From assembly GCA_965207565.1 (NCBI GenBank), contig CBDBMQ010000009.1, positions 248,001 to 312,000 on the forward strand: 64,000 nt of DNA, given 5' to 3'. Within the stretch, counting starts at the first letter, position 1. Every line of letters begins with the position of its first letter. Source of the stretch: Bin80 sp965207565 (GTDB lineage: Bacteria > Bacteroidota > Rhodothermia > Rhodothermales > Bin80). Of this stretch, positions 59,028-64,000 are shown in pieces. Made by a program: the position numbers and the translations under genes. Below the pieces are notes generated by a model. That model was not told where the DNA came from. It saw nothing but the letters and a program-made list of their open reading frames with translations, and did not search any database.

Positions 59028-61699
59028 AACGTAACGAGTAATGTTTCGGGGGCTTCAAGTGTCGTTGCCCGGATTCCAGTCAGGGATGTTTGGTGCGCAG
59101 CCTGGTCACCAAGAATAACGGTATAGGAACTGTTCACATCAAAGACCTTCGCTTGAAACGGCAGGGTTGCGAGGCGAATGGTATAGACAGTATCCATGCT
59201 GCTTTCATCAACCAGTGTCAGTACGGGTTCTGCGAGTCCTCTTACATTAATAGGGGGTAAATATCCGGCTGCTTCTCGACCATAATTGCTTTCCTGTGTG
59301 ACCGTAACTGGCCAGCCGGGATACTGATAAGCATCCTCATCGGATGGGTGAATCCAGCGAGGCCATGCTTCAGCGGTGATCGTGCGGGAGTCACGGTTGA
59401 ATCGGATAATTCCGTAGCCAGGGACTCGGTCGTAGAGTGCCTCCGGGGTGCGTCCGCTTCGGACCGGATTGGCCACCGCGTGTACGGTCATGCGATTCCC
59501 GAAGCCGTCAAGGTGCTCACCCGTATAGGGAGGAGCATCCGGTTTGCGATTGGCTCCAGGGTTCGGCGGGAACCAGCGTCGGGGCCATACATTTGCAATC
59601 GCGGGAGAGATAAAGGCATTCGGGCCGTCTCCAAACTCATCAATCCCGTACTGTACAAAACTGCCGAGGTGTTGATCTCCTGCTACGTGAAAGGCGAATC
59701 CCTTGCGGATTGTCTTCAGGGCGCGATTGCGCCCGCTTTGCGGCCACCCGTTTGAATCCATGTCTGTTCCCAGGTGGTCATCACGAATGTATTCTCCGGG
59801 TTCGGCATATCGCATTTGTGGAACGACACGGTCATCAAAAGATCCGCTGGGAAGCGTGGCAAGATTGCTGAAGAGTGTTTGGGAGAGCATGACTTTCATC
59901 CAGACATCATCAGGATATTTATGCGACCATTGGTTCAGGAATTTAAGTTGTCGAGGTCCCAGGAGGTGTGCTTCGGTAATTGTAGTTGCATCATAGTCAC
60001 GGTTCTCTGGCCAGCCATTGCGTACCTGGGCTTCTGGAAGAACAAGTCGGGGAGCGGATTTCCACATCCGATCTGCAACAATTGCAAAGCTGAGATCACC
60101 ATAAGTCATATCCGTGTAATACACACTGATATCCTGCTCAATTGGGGTTGGATCAAAGGGGTCGGGTAAGTGGGCCACCTGTGTATTATGGACTGCGTTC
60201 ACAAAGCGGGCATCCATAATGTAGCCACCATTATCGGACTGGGGCAGCCAAGGCCCTTCGGCTTTCTTGCCACCATGGCCCCATATATTCCCGTGGTATA
60301 CATCGTGATCATCCGGGATGGTAACGGTTGGGCGGTCTCGCATTAAGTCTCTGAATGACCAGATAAACCGATACCAGTGGTAGTGGTAGTCCAGGATTGC
60401 CTTATCCAGAGGGGCACGGATGATCCCCGCGAGGCCACCTTCATAAATCTGATCTCCGGCAAAGAAGAGCAAATCAGGATCATGTGCCGCAACAGAAGCG
60501 GTGAGTTCGTTGTGCGGATACCAGATCGTACTGTGGTTCCATACCAGATCACGAGCTTTGGAAATATGCTGACAGTTCAGTGAGGCTAGAACGAACTCCT
60601 GGTCCTCAATTTTTGGTGCACGTATCGTACCGGTATAGTATGCAGTTTCAGTCCCGGTTGCGGTTCGCAAATCGTAGGTCAACCGGTAAGGGATATCTGT
60701 TCTTGCATGGAAGTTATCTACGCGGAGTGTGGAGGTATAGCTGTCTGGAACGATGGTCGCTGTTGCAGAAGGGGTCCATGTCTCATTGAGCATCAGATCC
60801 AGCCCGACTGTACGGGTATCCGTTTCTGCGAGAGGCGGCATTTGTGCGGTCATCTTTAGCGTTCCTTTGTTCACCGTATACTGGGATGCCAGGATTGGCC
60901 CGAATATCCGATCCTCATCATACACGAATTTTGGGCCTCCGATCATCCAGTCATCGAACCAGTAGCCCTGACCTTCCATGAGAGGGCTGTTGTGGCTTAC
61001 GAGTGCGACATTTCCGACAAAATAATGATTCGGCAATCCGGTATATCGGGCTTCAGATAACTGCTCATTGGTTTCTGGGTCCAAGGCGGTAACCAGGAGA
61101 TCAAACGTATCTCCGGATGGTTGGGCTTGGACGCTCAGTTCAACGGAACTCCCGGCGGGAACGTTACCCGTAGACTGTTCAGCCTCAATGAGTGGCCATG
61201 CTTCAATGGAAATATCGGCTCGCGGGCCTTTGGGGGCATCGGCACTGGTATTCGAGCGGGCAATGATCTCCCCCTGACCGTCGATCCCCACAATTAACCC
61301 TCCATCCTCACCGGGCCAGTGATGAACCAGGCTTGAGATTCGCCAGTCTACATCCGGACCTCCGGCACCAAGTAGAAAACCAGACCATGTATTTGCATGG
61401 ATGCTGTCCGAGGGATTTAGCGCACCGGTTCGCACCGACATTCTGAACTCGTCTGCCTGTTCCCCCAAATAATGGGTAAGAAGGTGCAGCGTTCGCATCG
61501 GTTTGGCACTCCTTCCCTCAATACATTCAATCCGGCCGTTAGCATAGCGCCAATCCATCAGGCGGTTGGCATAAAAGTCCGATCCAATCCAGGCGCGCTC
61601 GATGTCGTTTGGCAGAGAGCCCGTCACATTCATGGATGGTGAAGTGCAATTGGATACAAGAAATCCGGCAATAAGAATGGCTATGGTAGATCGAAGCAT
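59024..61699 (-). CDS. PhoD-like metallophosphatase with large N-terminal domain
   Basis: This 891-residue protein has a lipoprotein-like signal (IAILIAGFLVSNC, Cys18). Residues 30-360 form beta-sandwich domains (LamG/DUF1080-like and fibronectin-like), and residues 365-880 the PhoD-like metallophosphatase core: FVLASLNCQH (369-378), LFFAGDQIYEGGL (411-423), VTIPDDHDVYHGNIWG (459-474), FHVAGDQHLGS. These residues bind two metal ions and hydrolyse phosphodiesters. The N-terminal domain may bind substrate. It is the first gene of a two-gene minus-strand operon with the sulfatase. Confidence 0.85.
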   Translation of the reverse strand: MLRSTIAILIAGFLVSNCTSPSMNVTGSLPNDIERAWIGSDFYANRLMDWRYANGRIECIEGRSAKPMRTLHLLTHYLGEQADEFRMSVRTGALNPSDSIHANTWSGFLLGAGGPDVDWRISSLVHHWPGEDGGLIVGIDGQGEIIARSNTSADAPKGPRADISIEAWPLIEAEQSTGNVPAGSSVELSVQAQPSGDTFDLLVTALDPETNEQLSEARYTGLPNHYFVGNVALVSHNSPLMEGQGYWFDDWMIGGPKFVYDEDRIFGPILASQYTVNKGTLKMTAQMPPLAETDTRTVGLDLMLNETWTPSATATIVPDSYTSTLRVDNFHARTDIPYRLTYDLRTATGTETAYYTGTIRAPKIEDQEFVLASLNCQHISKARDLVWNHSTIWYPHNELTASVAAHDPDLLFFAGDQIYEGGLAGIIRAPLDKAILDYHYHWYRFIWSFRDLMRDRPTVTIPDDHDVYHGNIWGHGGKKAEGPWLPQSDNGGYIMDARFVNAVHNTQVAHLPDPFDPTPIEQDISVYYTDMTYGDLSFAIVADRMWKSAPRLVLPEAQVRNGWPENRDYDATTITEAHLLGPRQLKFLNQWSHKYPDDVWMKVMLSQTLFSNLATLPSGSFDDRVVPQMRYAEPGEYIRDDHLGTDMDSNGWPQSGRNRALKTIRKGFAFHVAGDQHLGSFVQYGIDEFGDGPNAFISPAIANVWPRRWFPPNPGANRKPDAPPYTGEHLDGFGNRMTVHAVANPVRSGRTPEALYDRVPGYGIIRFNRDSRTITAEAWPRWIHPSDEDAYQYPGWPVTVTQESNYGREAAGYLPPINVRGLAEPVLTLVDESSMDTVYTIRLATLPFQAKVFDVNSSYTVILGDQAAHQTSLTGIRATTLEAPETLLVTF

Positions 61700-61971
61700 A
61701 TTGGAAGAAATCTATTGTGCGCTCAGATGGAGGTACAGGTACTTGGTTAACCACTGCAATTATGGTGTCGGGGAAGACTAAAATAGTGCCATGAACGTCT
61801 GTTCGATATGATCTTATCAAAGCAGATCGGCGAGAGCATTAATCAGGAGGTGGGGCGACCGGGGATGCCACACTGTTGCATCTTTGTACTGGTGATCTTG
61901 AAACAGGGGCTAAACTGCGACTCTGATCGGTTGTGGGAATTGGCGAATGAGCCCAAGAAGACTCTCCCCTT

Positions 61972-62571
61972 TTATGCAGATGTTTGAAACTCACTCTTAG
62001 AGGAAAGCTTCTGTGCTTGATATTCCTCTAATCGTTGCCATTTTTGCGGAGGCCAGTCAATCCACTGGCGGAGGACTTTCCGTAAAACACCAATATGATA
62101 AAGATCTTCTGTATTCCCGATAGCTTGACAAAGTTCATTATGTATTACGACATTAAGGACATGCAAATCAGGGGGTTCTGCTGTTTCAATTTCTTGGCGA
62201 TGTACCTGAAATAACGAAGCTGTTGAATCATCGGTTCGATCAGATGCCACCATTTTTATATCTAACTGATTGAACTGGTGAGCTAACAGCTTGTGTGTCG
62301 TAGCCATTGCCGACGTATTGTTTACAATCTCAAATACAGAAAGCACAATTACAAGTACTGGTGCGAAAAGTCCGTACCATCTCGAAATCTGTTCTGGCCA
62401 TTCAATGATAGCAATACCTGAACAGGCAGTTAACACAATAATAGCAAATGATGTTATCCGAACAAGGAGTTCATAGTGCTTTTGGCGTGCAATATGGTAT
62501 CGATATGACTTCTGAATACCAAATTGAACATCCCCAAATTTTGTGCCTATCCTGCTATTGAGTAATGTCAT
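61972..62571 (-). CDS. SLATT-like two-helix membrane protein
   Basis: This 199-residue protein has a charged N-terminal helix (DVQFGIQKSYRYHIARQKHYELL), two close membrane helices (about 39-57 and 64-86: ITSFAIIVLTACSGIAII and WYGLFAPVLVIVLSVFEIV) and a long cytoplasmic helical tail with NTSAMATTHKLLAHQFNQL. This matches the SLATT fold, which is predicted to form pores in bacterial conflict systems and is often paired with a sensor. The ATG overlaps the stop of a 56-codon upstream gene (ATGA). Effector function is inferred from the family. Confidence 0.72.
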   Translation of the reverse strand: MTLLNSRIGTKFGDVQFGIQKSYRYHIARQKHYELLVRITSFAIIVLTACSGIAIIEWPEQISRWYGLFAPVLVIVLSVFEIVNNTSAMATTHKLLAHQFNQLDIKMVASDRTDDSTASLFQVHRQEIETAEPPDLHVLNVVIHNELCQAIGNTEDLYHIGVLRKVLRQWIDWPPQKWQRLEEYQAQKLSSKSEFQTSA

Positions 62572-62738
62572 TTCCGTGTTTTCTTTGGTGGGGGTACTCG
62601 ATCAACGATACTGATCGTATCAGAGTTCCTAGTATCAGCAGGATTAACGGATCCTCGCTTAATCACACTGCCCTTCTTCGTATATTCAGCATCCTTTGGC
62701 TTGTGATGCTTATTCTGTGTTTTGTCCTTCTTTGTCAT
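62568..62738 (-). CDS. Small basic protein coupled to the SLATT-like gene
   Basis: The frame runs from the ATG at 62738 to the stop at 62568-62570, giving 56 residues: MTKKDKTQNKHHKPKDAEYT, then KKGSVIKRGSVNPADTRNSD, then TISIVDRVPPPKKTRK. It is very rich in Lys and Arg with a Pro-rich end and no hydrophobic segment. Its stop overlaps the start of the SLATT-like gene as ATGA, a strong sign of real translation. It may regulate or inhibit the membrane protein. No family is known to me. Confidence 0.65.
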   Translation of the reverse strand: MTKKDKTQNKHHKPKDAEYTKKGSVIKRGSVNPADTRNSDTISIVDRVPPPKKTRK

Positions 62739-63063
62739 GAATTTGCTTTTACCCCCCCCGGCAACAAGATAAGAAATGATGATTTGAATTCCTCTTCAAA
62801 GAAACAGCATTGTAGAGTCACGAAACGCTTCTTCGAAACAGATCATGATGGCAATGTACACAACGAAATTTTGCATTGAAGCGAAAAATAATTGAGTCAA
62901 GCTGGAGGATTTGGCCCAGAGTATCTACAAAAAATAAATGTGGGACATTCTGAAGAGACCTCACGTTAAAGATGGGGCAAGTCAAGTTATATTTTTCGAT
63001 GTAAATTCACAAAAAGCATAGCACTATGTGAGCTATATCTGGTTATGGAAAATCCTACTATAC

Positions 63064-63115
63064 CAGCCGTGTGAGTTGAGAGGCTCATGTACGGTTCTGT
63101 GAGAGTCGGGGGGAA
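63064..63115 (+). ncRNA. Group II intron domain V/VI remnant (scar)
   Basis: The segment CAGCCGTGTGAGTTGAGAGG followed by CTCATGTACGGTTCTGTGAG and a G run matches the 3' end of bacterial group II introns (domain V hairpin, then domain VI). No maturase gene and no other intron domain is visible upstream, so it is a solo 3' scar of a lost intron or its deletion product. It differs in sequence from the domain V at 15373-15404, so it came from another intron. Confidence 0.55.
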
Positions 63116-63189
63116 TTACCTTCGGCTACATGACAGTCCAGAAAATAAATAATCTGACCAAGTCGCCTATTGCGGAGTAGTCAACTTAA

Positions 63190-64000
63190 ATGGAAAGTTT
63201 CACTGATTCCGAACTGGAAAATCTTTTAAGCGACACGGAATCTGACCGGGTTGAGAGGAAGTGTTCATTCAGAGGAGACACGCCTAAAAAAGCTCGGCAG
63301 GTCATATGTGCCTTCGCCAATGATTTCCCAAATCACAACCAACCAGGACTCCTGTTTGTCGGTGCAGAAGATGATGGTTCTCCATCAGGAGAGTCCATCA
63401 GCGACGAGCTTTTGCGGAAGTTGGCTGATATGAAAATCGACGGCAATATCCTCCCATTGCCCGCTCTCTCGGTAGAGAAACGACTACTTAAGGGTGTCGA
63501 AATGGCAGTAGTGACGGTCATGCCTTCAGATATGCCACCGGTTAAATATGGGGGACGGATATGGATTCGTACAGGACCACGGCGTTCTATTGCAAATAAT
63601 CAGGAGGAACGCATTCTCAATGAAAAGAGAAGAGGAAAGAACTTGCCTTTCGATATCAGCACTATTCCAACCAGCGCGATCTCAGATCTTTCAAAAACCA
63701 TCTTTAAAAACGAATACCTTCCGGCTGCATTTGCTGAGGATGTATTGAAAAACAATGGAAGGACATATGAAGAAGAACTGACGTCATGCAAATTTACTGT
63801 ATCATCCACAGACACCACTCCAACCTTGCTCGGACTGCTGTCCATTGGCAAAACCCCACAGGATTTCCTTCCAGGAGCGTATATTCAATTTTTGCGTATT
63901 GACGGCAGGGAGTTATACGATCCGGTAATAGACGAGGAGGGTATACGTGGCGCTCTGGTGGAAATGCTGCGTCGTACTGAAGAGAAGCTAAAAGCTCACA
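63190..64000 (+). CDS. AlbA_2 (Schlafen-like) domain protein, N-terminal part
   Basis: From the ATG at 63190 (about 75 bases after the intron scar) 270 residues are visible before the right edge. The first 130 residues fit the AlbA_2 / divergent AAA-4 domain: ESDRVERKCSFRGDTPKKARQVICAFAND, then GLLFVGAEDDGSPSG, then DMPPVKYGGRIWIRTGPRRSIAN. The family is found in RecG-like transcription regulators and Schlafen-like nucleases in defence islands. The visible residues 180-270 (FTVSSTDTTPTLLGLLSIGKTPQDFLPGAYIQFLRIDG) fit the usual continuation. Its C-terminal effector domain lies outside the window. Confidence 0.82.
   Translation, partial: MESFTDSELENLLSDTESDRVERKCSFRGDTPKKARQVICAFANDFPNHNQPGLLFVGAEDDGSPSGESISDELLRKLADMKIDGNILPLPALSVEKRLLKGVEMAVVTVMPSDMPPVKYGGRIWIRTGPRRSIANNQEERILNEKRRGKNLPFDISTIPTSAISDLSKTIFKNEYLPAAFAEDVLKNNGRTYEEELTSCKFTVSSTDTTPTLLGLLSIGKTPQDFLPGAYIQFLRIDGRELYDPVIDEEGIRGALVEMLRRTEEKLKAH

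Overview
The window looks like a chromosomal segment from a Bacteroidota-type bacterium, most likely of the Rhodothermota/Balneolota lineage. This is inferred from the gene set: a YpdA-family bacillithiol disulfide reductase, an LptF/LptG permease, the short phosphatidylserine decarboxylase next to a CDP-alcohol phosphatidyltransferase, many lipoproteins with beta-propellers, DUF4159 and DUF1080 proteins, and a Sel1-TonB protein. No rRNA or tRNA gene was recognised, so the placement is tentative.

Layout. (1) 1-6.5 kb: a partial AAA ATPase at the left edge, then a gamma-glutamyltranspeptidase/amino-acid permease operon (minus strand) and a 5'-truncated Calx-beta/autotransporter-like surface gene. 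(2) 6.6-31.3 kb: an accessory island packed with restriction-modification genes and mobile-element debris. It holds a TdeIII-like R-M locus in which one DNA methyltransferase sits between two different PD-(D/E)XK nuclease genes, a DUF4365-TPR protein, a PstI/BsuBI-type methyltransferase fused to its restriction enzyme, and the 3' end of a lost cytosine-5 methyltransferase. Between them are IS110, IS256-like, IS1634-like, ISNCY-like and IS21-like sequences and a broken group II intron. (3) 31.6-42.7 kb: a quieter housekeeping block with a truA-kelch-small membrane protein-tadA-ypdA operon, a kinase-like protein, an MBL hydrolase, rsmI, lptF/G, psd and pssA. (4) 42.7-61.7 kb: secreted and envelope proteins (6-bladed propeller lipoproteins, DUF4159, a Tat-exported aminotransferase, Gfo/Idh/MocA oxidoreductase, DUF1080, a Tat-exported Nif3-like protein, PD40 protein, sulfatase, PhoD-like phosphatase). 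One propeller/lipoprotein pair is tandemly duplicated with an IS at the junction. (5) 61.9-64 kb: a second accessory patch with a SLATT-like membrane protein coupled to a 56-residue basic protein, a group II intron scar and a partial AlbA_2 (Schlafen-like) protein.

The most unusual observations are these. IS256-like elements carry a second, catalytically dead transposase paralogue upstream of the normal transposase; there are two divergent loci, and in one the extra gene lies inside the terminal inverted repeats. The double-nuclease TdeIII-like locus may encode a heterodimeric enzyme. The PstI-type R-M is a single polypeptide. A decayed copy of the ypdA/tadA junction lies 17 kb from the intact genes. 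All functions are inferred by eye from the sequence; no database search was possible.
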